From the NCBI RefSeq assembly GCF_001904725.1, contig NZ_MRCE01000025.1, positions 1 through 64,000 on the forward strand: a stretch of DNA of 64,000 bases, given 5' to 3'. Of the stretch, positions 38,613 to 47,755 are shown piece by piece. Source of the DNA: Phormidium ambiguum IAM M-71 (GTDB lineage Bacteria > Cyanobacteriota > Cyanobacteriia > Cyanobacteriales > Aerosakkonemataceae). A program made the translations under genes and the position numbers. The notes under the pieces were generated by a model, which searched no databases, was not told where the DNA came from, and was given only the letters and a program-made list of their open reading frames with translations. How positions within the stretch are numbered: position 1 is the first letter of the stretch; each line of letters begins with the position of its first letter.

Positions 38613-40880
38613 TTATAACTGCTTGGTGCTAAAAGTTAAAGGTAAGGGTTTACTAATTCCATAACCTTGGGCATAGTTCACTCCCAGTGCTTTCACTTTG
38701 GCTAAAATTGTTTCATTTTCCACAAATTCTGCTATTGTTTGCAATCCCATCATTTGTCCAATATGATTAATAGCTTCTACCATTGCACCAGCGACATGAT
38801 CTTCAACAATATCTTTAACAAATCCTCCGTCTATTTTTAAGTAATCTACGGGAAGGGTTTTCAAATAAGTAAATGAAGACATTCCACTACCAAAATCATC
38901 TAAGGCGAAACGGCAACCAAGTTGTTTTAATGAACGCATTAATTGAGTAGCTTTACTAAGGTTAACGATCGCTACTGTTTCGGTAATTTCAAAACATATT
39001 GTTTCCGGGGGAATTTGATGTATTTTGAATTGTTCTTGCAGAAAATCAATAAATTGCTCGTCATTAATACTAGCCCCGGAAAGATTGATCGCGTAAGTGC
39101 AGTTGTAATGGTTAGAATTGGATTGGTACAGATGCGAACTATTACGGTAAAAAATACTTTGATTAGCAAAGAGTTTACTAATTACCCAGCGATCGATCAT
39201 GGGCATTAAATTATAACGTTCTGCTGCGGGAATAAAAGCTTTTGGTGATACTAATTGACCTGTTTCATCAATCAAGCGCAAGAGGACTTCGTAATGTTGG
39301 TGTCGATCGCTAAAAGAATTAATCGGTACAATGCTTTGACAGTAGAGGCGAAAACGATTTTCTTCTAATGCTTTATGAATCCGCGATACCCATTGCATTT
39401 GTCCATGTTGTTGCAGTAATTCGCTATCATTTGCTTGGTAAACTTGAATGCGATCGCGTCCTCTATTTTTTGCTCGGTAACAAGCAGCATCAGCAGCACT
39501 CATTATACTGGCAACATTTTGGTTATTGGCATCAATCGCCGTTAAACCAATACTAATACCAACATTAAAACTTTTGTCCTGCCAAACAAAGCGAAACTTT
39601 TGCATATTTTCATTGATTGCTTTAGCGACAAGTACTCCTTGATTGAGGGGACATTGACGTAATAACAAACCAAATTCATCTCCCCCTAAACGCGCCAAAG
39701 TGTCGGTGATGCGGATTCTAGATTGCAGCAAAGTGGTGATTTGGCGTAGCAATTCATCGCCAGCAATATGACCGCAAGTATCATTAACTACTTTGAATTG
39801 ATCGAGGTCTAAATAACATAATGTATGCTGTTCTTGTTCTAACTTTGCAGTTACTACAGCTTCTTCCAACTGTCGTTCAAATTCGGAACGATTTACTAAT
39901 CCGGTTAACGCATCATGACTAGCTTGCCAAGATAATAGATGGGTCAATTGGCGTTCTGAAGTAATGTCATGAAAGACTAAAATTGCGCCTATAATTTCGC
40001 CTTCTGCTGTCCGAATTGGGGCTGCTGAGTTAGCAATATTATACTCACTACCGTCACGAGAAATTAGAATAGTATGATTAGCTAAATCTTCTGTAATACC
40101 ATACTTTAAAACTGTTTCTATAGGATTTTTAATAGATTGACGAGAGCTTTCGTTTATAATTTTAAAAACTTCAGTTAATGGCTTATTTTGGACTTCATCT
40201 AGTTGCCAGCCTGTGAGGTTTTCTGCAACTGGATTAAGAAACTCAATTTTCCCGAAAGCATCAGTTGTAATTACGGCATCTCCTATAGAATGTAATGTAA
40301 CTTGTGCTTTTTCTTTTTCTGCTAAAAGCAATTGTTGACTTGACTCCAAAGCCTGCATTGTTAATTGGTGAATTTGCATTTGCGCCAATAGTAATTGCTG
40401 CATATCCAACAATTTATAAGGTTGCTGTTCTTTTTGCGGATTTTTTACTACTATTGGCTCGTAAAGGTATTGCTTTGGGCGGTTTAAAGCTTTTTTAGCT
40501 GCTGTGATAATTGAACTTTCTTGGGGAATAATTAAAGCGTGACTATGAGCATATTTATAGAAAATGTGTATTGGTTTTTTGAAAAATAGTTCTACACTAT
40601 AAGGACGACTCATGCACTCGAAAAAGTGCGATCGAGAAATTACACCTATAAATTCATTATCTTTAACAATAAGTATCCCTGGTAACAATGGATTATCTTC
40701 TAAAATCTTTGCTACCTTATATGCTGAGCATTCCGGGCTAATTGCTATATTATGAAGAGTTAAATCTTGTAATGTGGAATCAACTTTTAATGTTTTTCTG
40801 CTTAACTCTGGTAAAAATACTAGATGAGATTTTACAGGGAAAATGTTGGATAAGTTCATAGTTTCCTGACAATAACTCAA
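38613..40880 (-). CDS. CBS-PAS-GGDEF-EAL cyclic-di-GMP signalling protein
   Basis: A 755-residue cytoplasmic protein. A CBS pair covers about 45-140, a coiled linker and a PAS domain about 200-315 (GDAVITTDAFGKIEFLNPVA). The GGDEF domain keeps an intact RLGGDEFGLLL active-site motif. The EAL domain keeps an EVLLRL signature, FEITET, DDFGSG and LKIDGGFV. Both diguanylate cyclase and phosphodiesterase activities are therefore possible. Adenine nucleotides may bind the CBS pair. It is convergent with the histidine kinase gene. Confidence 0.92.
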   Translation of the reverse strand: MSYCQETMNLSNIFPVKSHLVFLPELSRKTLKVDSTLQDLTLHNIAISPECSAYKVAKILEDNPLLPGILIVKDNEFIGVISRSHFFECMSRPYSVELFFKKPIHIFYKYAHSHALIIPQESSIITAAKKALNRPKQYLYEPIVVKNPQKEQQPYKLLDMQQLLLAQMQIHQLTMQALESSQQLLLAEKEKAQVTLHSIGDAVITTDAFGKIEFLNPVAENLTGWQLDEVQNKPLTEVFKIINESSRQSIKNPIETVLKYGITEDLANHTILISRDGSEYNIANSAAPIRTAEGEIIGAILVFHDITSERQLTHLLSWQASHDALTGLVNRSEFERQLEEAVVTAKLEQEQHTLCYLDLDQFKVVNDTCGHIAGDELLRQITTLLQSRIRITDTLARLGGDEFGLLLRQCPLNQGVLVAKAINENMQKFRFVWQDKSFNVGISIGLTAIDANNQNVASIMSAADAACYRAKNRGRDRIQVYQANDSELLQQHGQMQWVSRIHKALEENRFRLYCQSIVPINSFSDRHQHYEVLLRLIDETGQLVSPKAFIPAAERYNLMPMIDRWVISKLFANQSIFYRNSSHLYQSNSNHYNCTYAINLSGASINDEQFIDFLQEQFKIHQIPPETICFEITETVAIVNLSKATQLMRSLKQLGCRFALDDFGSGMSSFTYLKTLPVDYLKIDGGFVKDIVEDHVAGAMVEAINHIGQMMGLQTIAEFVENETILAKVKALGVNYAQGYGISKPLPLTFSTKQL

Positions 40881-41252
40881 TTATAGATGGAAGAAAAAGG
40901 AAGTAGTTTTTTGTAAAAAGTAATACAAAAATTCTATGTTAATAGCCAAAGATTTAGATTTGGTTTATTCTGTATCTCTGCTTAGAATATAATTTAACAC
41001 ATTATTTTTTGGCAATACGGACATGAAATTAAAAGTTAGCTTTGTTTATTAAAAAACTAACTTTTTTATTAGTTATAAACTTTAATTTATAAAAATTAAA
41101 ACTTTGAATGAGGAGATTTAATGGTTAGAAAACCCCTAGTTAATTTAATCTTAATCTTCATCAATATCTGTATTATAAGTCACAAATAATTTGAGGGGTT
41201 AGGAAATAATTAAAAATACTTAACCGATCGCCTTAAATTTTGAAAAATGCTT
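40881..41252. other. 372-nt AT-rich spacer with one hairpin
   Basis: No gene seen. AAAAGTTAG (41031-41039) pairs with CTAACTTTT (41057-41065), followed by T residues, so it could be a weak terminator. AACCCC near 41128 and GGGGTT near 41194 could also pair. Nothing else recognisable. Confidence 0.4.
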
Positions 41253-42890
41253 TTAAGCTTTTAAATGAATAGTTGTATAACGCTTAGGTATAAAAAATGC
41301 TGAAATTAAACACAAAATACTGAAAATAAATGCGATCGTCACAGAAGTTCGCATTGCTTCCACCGCAGAAGAGTTAATAATCGGATTCAGAGAAGGTTGA
41401 ATTGCCGCAGGTAGTTGGGAGAAAAACTCCCTTCGTTCATCAGAAGTATAGGTTTGAATCACTTTTTCCAAAACTTGAATTGCGCGAGTTCTTTGTGCCG
41501 AAGTAATCGTTTTGCCCAATTCTGTTACCACTTTATCGACAATATTGGCAGAGGCGGTAACAATTAAAACCGAACCTAAAATTCCTCTTCCCAGAGCATT
41601 ACCTAAATTTTGCAAAGGATTGTACACGCCTGTAGCTTCTGCCAACTCTTCATGCTGCACGGTCGAAAAAGTAGTAATACCTATTTGGGCTAAAAATAAC
41701 CCTGAACCTGCGCCCATGATTACTAATGCAGGTAAAATATCGAGAGCTTTCATTTGTAGATCGATCGCACTGTAAAGTTGCCAAATTCCCAAACAAAATA
41801 ATGCCAATCCTGAATAAATAACTTGTTTAGGATTAACTTTTTTCACCAATTTAAAAGTTGCTAAAATAACAACAAATAAAGTAGCTAAGGAAAATGGTAA
41901 AACCGCTAAAGCAGTTTGAAAAGGGTTTAAATTCAAAACAGCAGGTAAAAACTGATAAAGATTAAACTGAATTCCTGTAGTAATTAAAGTGTGCAAGCTG
42001 GCGGTAAACAAACATAACAAAAAAGGTTTATATCGCAACAAACCTAATCGCACTACAGAAGTTTTTCCTTGCTGTGCTTGTTGTCTTTGCCAAGCAATAA
42101 ATATACTTAAACAAATGATCCCTGTAGCAATTAATAAAGGAACAATTGACAGCGAAAATGGGGGAATTACTAAGTCTAAAATTTTAAATTGTTGTTTAGG
42201 AAACCACCATCCATATTCACCTGCTAAACTCACGCCGAGCAAAGTTAAACCAAAGCCCAAAAATGATAATAATCCTCCAATCCAGTCTAAAGGTTCAGTT
42301 TGCAAGGGAATATTGTGAGGAACTTTTCGCACCAAAAAAGCAATTATGGGTACGATGATTAACTGAGGCAATAACGACCAACGCCAACCGAAATTAGAAG
42401 CAATTAACCCTCCCAAAATTGCACCCGTTAATCCCCCAAGTATGGAAGAAACTATTAAGACAAGTTGAGAATATATTGCTGCTTTTTCACTATTAAATCG
42501 TCCAATCAATTCTCGTGGCGAACTAATTAATGGAGTAGCGCCTAAACCACAAATTAACGAATAACTAACTACAAATATGCCGATACTTTGACTTTGAGAA
42601 GTAGCGATCGTACCCAGAGCAAACAATACTAAACCTGTAAGAAATACTGGTTTTCTACCAAATCGTTTGATCAAATTTTCACAGGTAGGAGCAAAGGAAG
42701 CTTTAACTAGTGCTAATAATACTAAAGCAGCTTGTACATAACCGATGCTTGAATCTAAATCCCGCACAATACGTGGCATGATGGCAGGAATAACGCTCAC
42801 ATTAAACGCGACTACAAATAGAGTTAAACATAGTCCGATAGCAGAACCCCACTTTGCCAAAAACGATCGCTTCTTCTGTGCCATAATCAT
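41253..42890 (-). CDS. MFS drug transporter, EmrB/QacA (14-segment) family
   Basis: A 545-residue transporter with about 14 hydrophobic segments. The start LCLTLFVVAFNVSVIPAIMP and RDLDSSIGYVQAALVL fit the DHA2 subfamily. A later ENLIKRFGRKPVFLTGL loop is the MFS motif A. Substrate unknown. It follows the AI-2E-type permease by 36 nt on the same strand and may be cotranscribed. Confidence 0.87.
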   Translation of the reverse strand: MIMAQKKRSFLAKWGSAIGLCLTLFVVAFNVSVIPAIMPRIVRDLDSSIGYVQAALVLLALVKASFAPTCENLIKRFGRKPVFLTGLVLFALGTIATSQSQSIGIFVVSYSLICGLGATPLISSPRELIGRFNSEKAAIYSQLVLIVSSILGGLTGAILGGLIASNFGWRWSLLPQLIIVPIIAFLVRKVPHNIPLQTEPLDWIGGLLSFLGFGLTLLGVSLAGEYGWWFPKQQFKILDLVIPPFSLSIVPLLIATGIICLSIFIAWQRQQAQQGKTSVVRLGLLRYKPFLLCLFTASLHTLITTGIQFNLYQFLPAVLNLNPFQTALAVLPFSLATLFVVILATFKLVKKVNPKQVIYSGLALFCLGIWQLYSAIDLQMKALDILPALVIMGAGSGLFLAQIGITTFSTVQHEELAEATGVYNPLQNLGNALGRGILGSVLIVTASANIVDKVVTELGKTITSAQRTRAIQVLEKVIQTYTSDERREFFSQLPAAIQPSLNPIINSSAVEAMRTSVTIAFIFSILCLISAFFIPKRYTTIHLKA

Positions 42891-42926
42891 GCCAAAGTTT
42901 CAATTAGTTAAAATTGACAAAAATAA

Positions 42927-43967
42927 CTAACCACTAATTGTTTCGTCTTTTTCATCTTCACCAATTAATGTAGCTAAAACTTGTGTATCTGGGTAACTTT
43001 CTAAAAGTAATTTTTTCAGCATTACTGTTAACGGTAAAGCGAGAAATGCACCGATCGGCCCCAAAATCCAAGTCCAGAGAATCACAGACAAAAAAGTTAT
43101 TAATGTAGAAAGGTCTAGACCTTTTCCTAAATAACGAGGCCCGATGACCATATCAAAGAAATTGTTAATTAAAGCGTAACCGATAAAGACAATTACTGCT
43201 TTAAAAATTCCAAACTCTAGAAATGCAACTACCACTGGTGGAATCAGAGCAATTACATAACCAATATTAGGAATAAAGTTGAATAAAAAGGAAAGAACAC
43301 CCCAAAGAACAGCAAAATCTACTCCTAAAACTAGCAGTAAGATTATATGCCCGATCGCAGTCATTGCACCTAACCAGCTTTTAATTAACAAATAAATGCT
43401 GATACTTTTATTAAAAACCTGGATGCGATCGAGCATGGGATTTCCTGCGCCTAAACTTTGCAGGAGTTTGTGCGAAAAACTGGTTGCCCCCACCAGCATA
43501 TAGATAAAAATAAACAAAGTTAACCCAACATTTGTAATCGTGCCTAAAAGTCCAGTCAAAAAACTAATTATTAACTGAAAAATTCTTCCCGGACTGATCA
43601 AATTGAGTTTAATGATATCCTTACCTTCTATACCAAGCTTATCAATTTCTTGCTGCCAAGTAGCTACTTGATCTTCTAAGAGCGATCGATATTTTGGTAA
43701 TGCGACTGTTAATTGCGCGATCGATATTCCTAAAAATGCCACAAAAATAAAACCAACAGCAATAACTCCCAAAATTACGATCGTATAAGCTAACCATTTG
43801 GGAAATCTTTTTTGGCGCAACCACAAAACAATAGGATTACAAATTAAAACAATAAATAATGATAGTAATATTGGGCCTAAAAGGTCAGATGTAGCTTTTA
43901 AGCCAGCAATAATTACTACTACACTTGCTAAACTGACTAGCAGACGATGAATTGAGCGATCGGGCAT
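42927..43967 (-). CDS. AI-2E (PerM/TqsA) family permease
   Basis: A 346-residue membrane protein of the UPF0118/AI-2E family. The N-terminal hydrophobic pair, the soluble middle part and the C-terminal segments FNFIPNIGYVIALIPPVVVAF, GPRYLGKGLDLSTLITFLSV and GPIGAFLALPLTVMLKKLL are family signatures. Some members export autoinducer-2, others are sodium/proton antiporters; the role here is undetermined. Confidence 0.9.
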   Translation of the reverse strand: MPDRSIHRLLVSLASVVVIIAGLKATSDLLGPILLSLFIVLICNPIVLWLRQKRFPKWLAYTIVILGVIAVGFIFVAFLGISIAQLTVALPKYRSLLEDQVATWQQEIDKLGIEGKDIIKLNLISPGRIFQLIISFLTGLLGTITNVGLTLFIFIYMLVGATSFSHKLLQSLGAGNPMLDRIQVFNKSISIYLLIKSWLGAMTAIGHIILLLVLGVDFAVLWGVLSFLFNFIPNIGYVIALIPPVVVAFLEFGIFKAVIVFIGYALINNFFDMVIGPRYLGKGLDLSTLITFLSVILWTWILGPIGAFLALPLTVMLKKLLLESYPDTQVLATLIGEDEKDETISG

Positions 43968-44061
43968 AAAAAATACGAAGATTGATGTTATTAGCCTAAA
44001 AACATAATATAGGGAACAGTTAAAATTTTACCTGTTCCCTATCAATATTCTCGAATCGGAA

Positions 44062-44424
44062 TTAGACAGCAACTATTCCAACTGAGCGCAAAATGAAAAT
44101 GAGAATTGAGTTAACAATACTCAATGCGATCGCGCCTAAAATCGCACTACCAATGCCCCAACGTAAACGAAATCCTTCAACTAACCAGGCAGCTAAACCA
44201 AAAACAATGATACTGCCAATCAGAGGAATCAAACCCAAGCTAAGAATAGCATTTGCAGTTCTAAACCAATTGGGAAATAAAGCCCAAACTCCATTAAATG
44301 CCCCAATAATTGCCCCTGCAATTAAAGCGATCCAAGGATTATCTACTTCAACGCCAGTAGGTAGCTTAGAGATAATTAATAAACTAACTGCCAGCACAAC
44401 GATCGAAATTAAAAATGGAATCAT
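44062..44424 (-). CDS. Small membrane protein, phage-holin-like (COG1950) family
   Basis: A 120-residue protein with four hydrophobic segments, including IPFLISIVVLAVSLLIISKL, WIALIAGAIIGAFNGVWAL and LGLIPLIGSIIVFGLAAWLVEG. The pattern fits the phage_holin_4_2/COG1950 family, which despite its name is common in bacterial chromosomes. AAGGAG 8 nt upstream fixes the ATG at 44424; a TTG further upstream is rejected. It lies 72 nt after the unknown gene on the same strand. Confidence 0.75.
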   Translation of the reverse strand: MIPFLISIVVLAVSLLIISKLPTGVEVDNPWIALIAGAIIGAFNGVWALFPNWFRTANAILSLGLIPLIGSIIVFGLAAWLVEGFRLRWGIGSAILGAIALSIVNSILIFILRSVGIVAV

Positions 44425-44496
44425 TAAACACTCCTTATCAACCGTAATAGTAAACAATCATGTTATCATCATTGAAAATTTTGCTAACAATTGTAT

Positions 44497-45021
44497 CTAT
44501 ACCTTAATAGTCAGAATTTCGTCCAACTTTCTCAGCATAGACATTTCTTCATTGCTAGTTCCCACCCCAAAAAAACCTCTTTCCCGAACTGCTTCTGCGA
44601 CTCTACGTGCGATCGAAAGTATCCAGGTTTTGAATGCCCCTGCTTGTAGCGGAGTCACTTTAGCAGCCAAAATTTGCGCCACTTGTTCAAAATAAGTCAT
44701 AGCTTGCTGACGACCTTGGGAAGCACTATCCAACTTCTGAAGATAAGATAACAATTGTCCTTGTTTATCCAACAATAATGCTTCACCCTCCAAAGATCTA
44801 TTAGCATCAGCTTGATTTAAAGAAGCAATCAACGATTTTACCAAATCATTTTCCACATCTTCCCGTTTTTGTTCTTCAACCATAATCTCCAGTCCTGCCC
44901 GGAGTTCTTTCAAAAAAGAAACCGGATCGGTTTTATCCGCTAAAATTAATGCTGCAATTGCTTGCCAAGGTGCTTGCATTAAAATTGACCATTCATTATC
45001 GGTAAAATATTGTTGTGTCAT
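44497..45021 (-). CDS. Hypothetical cytoplasmic helical protein
   Basis: A 174-residue protein, not recognised. It is predicted mostly helical and soluble: WSILMQAPWQAIAALILADKT near the start, an acidic middle, and FKTWILSIARRVAEAVRERGFFG toward the end, then ISNEEMSML-like polar tail residues. GAGGTGG 6-7 nt upstream supports the ATG at 45021. It probably forms a short operon with the downstream small membrane protein. No function is proposed. Confidence 0.72.
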   Translation of the reverse strand: MTQQYFTDNEWSILMQAPWQAIAALILADKTDPVSFLKELRAGLEIMVEEQKREDVENDLVKSLIASLNQADANRSLEGEALLLDKQGQLLSYLQKLDSASQGRQQAMTYFEQVAQILAAKVTPLQAGAFKTWILSIARRVAEAVRERGFFGVGTSNEEMSMLRKLDEILTIKV

Positions 45022-45292
45022 TTTTGACCACCTCAAACTAGAAAATGAATCATTCGAGACAAACTAACCAGAATGGAGATTTAATTTGCACAAGGCAAAA
45101 AGTATCACATATTCCACAGTCAACACAAGTCAACCGATTTGCGATTTTAAATTTACTGCATCCTAGCTAAATATAGGCAGAACATATCAGAAAAAAATAA
45201 AGAAAATATAAGATACAAAACAATTTTTTCTATACATTTAGTTCCTGATTTCATAGAGGCAATTTCTAAAACTAAATGAAAAATCAGTAAAC

Positions 45293-46270
45293 TTACTTGG
45301 TTTGAAATATATTTTGTACCATTTTTTTCTCTGTATTAGCAGCAGCTTTGTCTAATTCGGTAACTTCACTTGCATCAAGTTGCCAACCTAAAGCGCCGAG
45401 ATTATCCTTGGCTTGCTCTACAGATTTTGCCCCCGGAATGGGAATAGTTCCCTTACAAATACACCAATTAATTGCCACTTGGGACATAGTTTTATTCCTG
45501 CTTTCCGCAATTTCTTTTAAACAACCTAAAAGCGGTTTAATGCCTGGTAAAATTTGCTGAAAAGCTAAACGACGAACTCCTTTAGGTAAAGCAGTTTCTT
45601 CTGAATATTTTCCAGTTAATAAACCCAAAGCCAAAGGACTATAAGCAATTAATTTAATCCCTAATTCATCGCAAACGTCTTTTAAGCCTAATTGCGCGAT
45701 CGGGTAAGTAGATAACAACGAATATTGCACCTGCAAACTAGTAATCGGCACGCCTCTTTCTCTAAATCTTTGATGTACTTTTTTTAATCGTTTTGAGCCA
45801 TAATTAGATAAGCCAACTCCTTTAACTAATCCTTGTTCGTAAAGGTCAGCTAACCCATCCAAAAGCGCCCATTCTTGCCAAGGAAAATAATTAGCTGTAG
45901 ACCAGTGCATTTGCACCAAATCAACATTTCTTCCCAAACGTTTCGCCGAAGCTTTACCCGCATTAACCATTGACTGACGAGTTAATCTCCAAGGATAAGC
46001 AGCTAATTTTGTCGCAATGCAAATATTTTCTTGATTAACTCCAGAATATTCCTGAGAAAACTTTCCTAACAGCGTTTCGCTACGACCGTTTAATTTCCCA
46101 GTTCCGTAAGAATCGCCTGTATCAAATAAAGTTACACCACGATCGACACAAAGGTTAAAAACCTCTTGTAATTGACGATCCATACTCGGATCGTATCCCC
46201 AAAGTAGGCGATTTCCCCACGCCCAAGTTCCGCAGCCCATAATCGGAAGAGAGAGTTTTTGGTTTGGCAT
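45293..46270 (-). CDS. Aldo/keto reductase
   Basis: A 325-residue NADPH-dependent oxidoreductase of the AKR superfamily with tetrad D50 (LFDTGDSYG), Y55, K88 (IATKLA) and H122 (VQMHWS). Family segments GLSNYGSKRLKKVHQRF, LIAYSPLALGLLTGKY and IPIPGAKSVEQAKDNLGAL are complete. The enzyme resembles plant and cyanobacterial pyridoxal- or uncharacterised aldo/keto reductases; substrate unknown. Stands alone. Confidence 0.92.
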   Translation of the reverse strand: MPNQKLSLPIMGCGTWAWGNRLLWGYDPSMDRQLQEVFNLCVDRGVTLFDTGDSYGTGKLNGRSETLLGKFSQEYSGVNQENICIATKLAAYPWRLTRQSMVNAGKASAKRLGRNVDLVQMHWSTANYFPWQEWALLDGLADLYEQGLVKGVGLSNYGSKRLKKVHQRFRERGVPITSLQVQYSLLSTYPIAQLGLKDVCDELGIKLIAYSPLALGLLTGKYSEETALPKGVRRLAFQQILPGIKPLLGCLKEIAESRNKTMSQVAINWCICKGTIPIPGAKSVEQAKDNLGALGWQLDASEVTELDKAAANTEKKMVQNIFQTK

Positions 46271-46388
46271 ATTGCGACTTATTCAAAGTTTAACTACGAT
46301 CGCTGCGATCGCTAATATATAATAAACTATAGTGAACTAAACTTCATAAAAATCTACCCTTTAAATCTGATACTTTAACTAAACACCT

Positions 46389-46991
46389 GTGAATTACTAT
46401 AAAAAATCTCCCAACGTTTTTCCAGTCAATTACTTGAACGATTTGCGAGGCGAAATTCTCGCTTGTCCCTTTTTCGCAGTTAATAATCTCAACCGTGATT
46501 TTGTTGGGACTAAAGGCTTTTCTGTAGTTTTTCACCGCTCAGAAATTGCGGAAGTTGAACGAAAATTTCCCTTTTTTAAACCTTATTTAGACCAAGCATT
46601 AGAACCTTCATGTAACGCTTTTTATCTCAATCCTTTACTACTTCAGGAAGGTTCGCGGGTCGATCCACATATCGATCGCTCTTTGCGATCGTACTGCAAA
46701 ACTATTGAACCCCCAATGCTGGTCAGCGTACTTTATGTCCAAGTCCCAGAAAATTTGCAAGGAGGAGAATTAGTCCTCCGCAATCATAAACAACAAGTCG
46801 GACAAATTAAACCACAAATTAACACCCTGGTTTATTTTCAAGGTGATTTAACTCATTCTGTAAATGCTGTAAAAAGTACTGGAACTCGATTAAGTTTAGT
46901 TTGCGAACAATATAGTTTGAGTGAAAAAGAATTGCGCGATATTCCTGAATTTACAGTTGAATCAAGAGCAATGAAAGTCAAAAAAAGCTAA
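46389..46991 (+). CDS. 2OG-Fe(II) oxygenase
   Basis: A 200-residue 2-oxoglutarate/iron-dependent dioxygenase. The iron triad is H94-x-D96 (VDPHIDRS) and H156 (DLTHSVNAV); R167 (GTRLSLVCEQY) likely binds 2-oxoglutarate. The architecture is that of prolyl-hydroxylase-like enzymes; the substrate is unknown. Starts with GTG. Divergent from the aldo/keto reductase, separated by 118 nt. Confidence 0.88.
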   Translation: MNYYKKSPNVFPVNYLNDLRGEILACPFFAVNNLNRDFVGTKGFSVVFHRSEIAEVERKFPFFKPYLDQALEPSCNAFYLNPLLLQEGSRVDPHIDRSLRSYCKTIEPPMLVSVLYVQVPENLQGGELVLRNHKQQVGQIKPQINTLVYFQGDLTHSVNAVKSTGTRLSLVCEQYSLSEKELRDIPEFTVESRAMKVKKS

Positions 46992-46998
46992 TATGGCA

Positions 46999-47032
46999 AA
47001 AGGCAGAAGGCAGAAGGCAGAAGGCAGAAGGT
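46999..47032. repeat. Tandem AAGGCAG heptamers
   Basis: At least four head-to-tail copies of the heptamer AAGGCAG follow the 2OG-Fe(II) oxygenase gene. Such short tandem heptamers are common in filamentous cyanobacteria (STRR/LTRR class). Confidence 0.85.
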
Positions 47033-47110
47033 AAGACCCAAGAAAAGCAATAATTTGAGCAGAGATTTGGGTAATCGAGAATGGCTTAATTGCCTTGGCG
47101 GTTGCTATGA

Positions 47111-47162
47111 ATATGTGCTTAATTAACCCTTCCCTGTTTACGGGGAGGGGCAATAATTAAGG
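47111..47162. repeat. GC-rich palindromic repeat, copy 3
   Basis: TTCCCTGTTTACGGGGAGGG with TTAATTAACC on the left and AATAATTAAGG on the right. It lies directly at the 3' end of the MarR gene, where it could act as a terminator. Confidence 0.8.
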
Positions 47163-47163
47163 A

Positions 47164-47670
47164 CTATTCCTCAAATGAAAGTAACAGCTTGCGTAACAAT
47201 TTAACTAAAACTTGACGTTCCGTTTCTTCTAAAACATTAAGCAAATAATGTTCATTTTGCACATGAGCCTCAACCGCTTTTTCAATTACATTAAAACCTT
47301 TATCAGTCAACTGAATTAATGTGCCACGACGATCGCTAAGATCGGGAATGCGCTTCACCAAGTCAGCTTGTTCTAGGCGATCGATCCGATGGGTCATCGT
47401 ACCAGAAGAAACCATCAAAGTATTAAACAAATCAGTTGGGGAAAGCTGGTACGGCTGACCAGAACGACGCAAAGTAGCCAAAACGTCAAATTCTCCCACA
47501 TTCAAACCAAACTCCGAAAACGTCTGTTGAATACCTCGGTCTAAGTGTTTAGACAACCGCCCGATCCTGCCAATGATACCCATTGGCGACACATCTAGGT
47601 CAGGGCGCTCTTTGTGCCATTGCGCCAAAATCCGATCGACTGCATCGACATCCATGAAAAAGCTACTCAC
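47164..47670 (-). CDS. MarR family regulator, divergent from EamA transporter
   Basis: A 168-residue winged-helix protein. The DNA-binding part is YQLSPTDLFNTLMVSSGTMTHRIDRLEQADLVKRIPD with wing LSDRRGTLIQLTDKG. It is divergent from an EamA-family exporter gene, and the 85-nt spacer contains at least three copies of a TATCTTGACATC-type inverted repeat. It very likely represses the exporter and possibly itself. Start is GTG at 47670 or ATG at 47655. Confidence 0.92.
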   Translation of the reverse strand: MSSFFMDVDAVDRILAQWHKERPDLDVSPMGIIGRIGRLSKHLDRGIQQTFSEFGLNVGEFDVLATLRRSGQPYQLSPTDLFNTLMVSSGTMTHRIDRLEQADLVKRIPDLSDRRGTLIQLTDKGFNVIEKAVEAHVQNEHYLLNVLEETERQVLVKLLRKLLLSFEE

Positions 47671-47690
47671 GCAAAACTCTTAGTAGAAAT

Positions 47691-47749
47691 TATCTTAACA
47701 TCAAGATAATTGCTATAATCTTGACATCAAGTATCTTGACATAGAGATA
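47691..47749. promoter_or_regulatory. Operators and extended -10 promoter between marR and eamA genes
   Basis: Three inverted repeats are in line: TATCTTAACATCAAGATA (47691-47708), CTTGACATCAAG (47720-47731) and TATCTTGACATAGAGATA (47732-47749). Between the first two lies TGCTATAAT (47711-47719), an extended -10 element facing the EamA gene. The operators flank the promoter, as expected for MarR-type repression. Confidence 0.8.
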
Positions 47750-47755
47750 AAATCC

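Noticed and set aside
44093-44695. 200-codon plus-strand frame
   Set aside because: It crosses the two minus-strand genes there, both of which have ribosome-binding sites and plausible products; the antisense frame resembles nothing.
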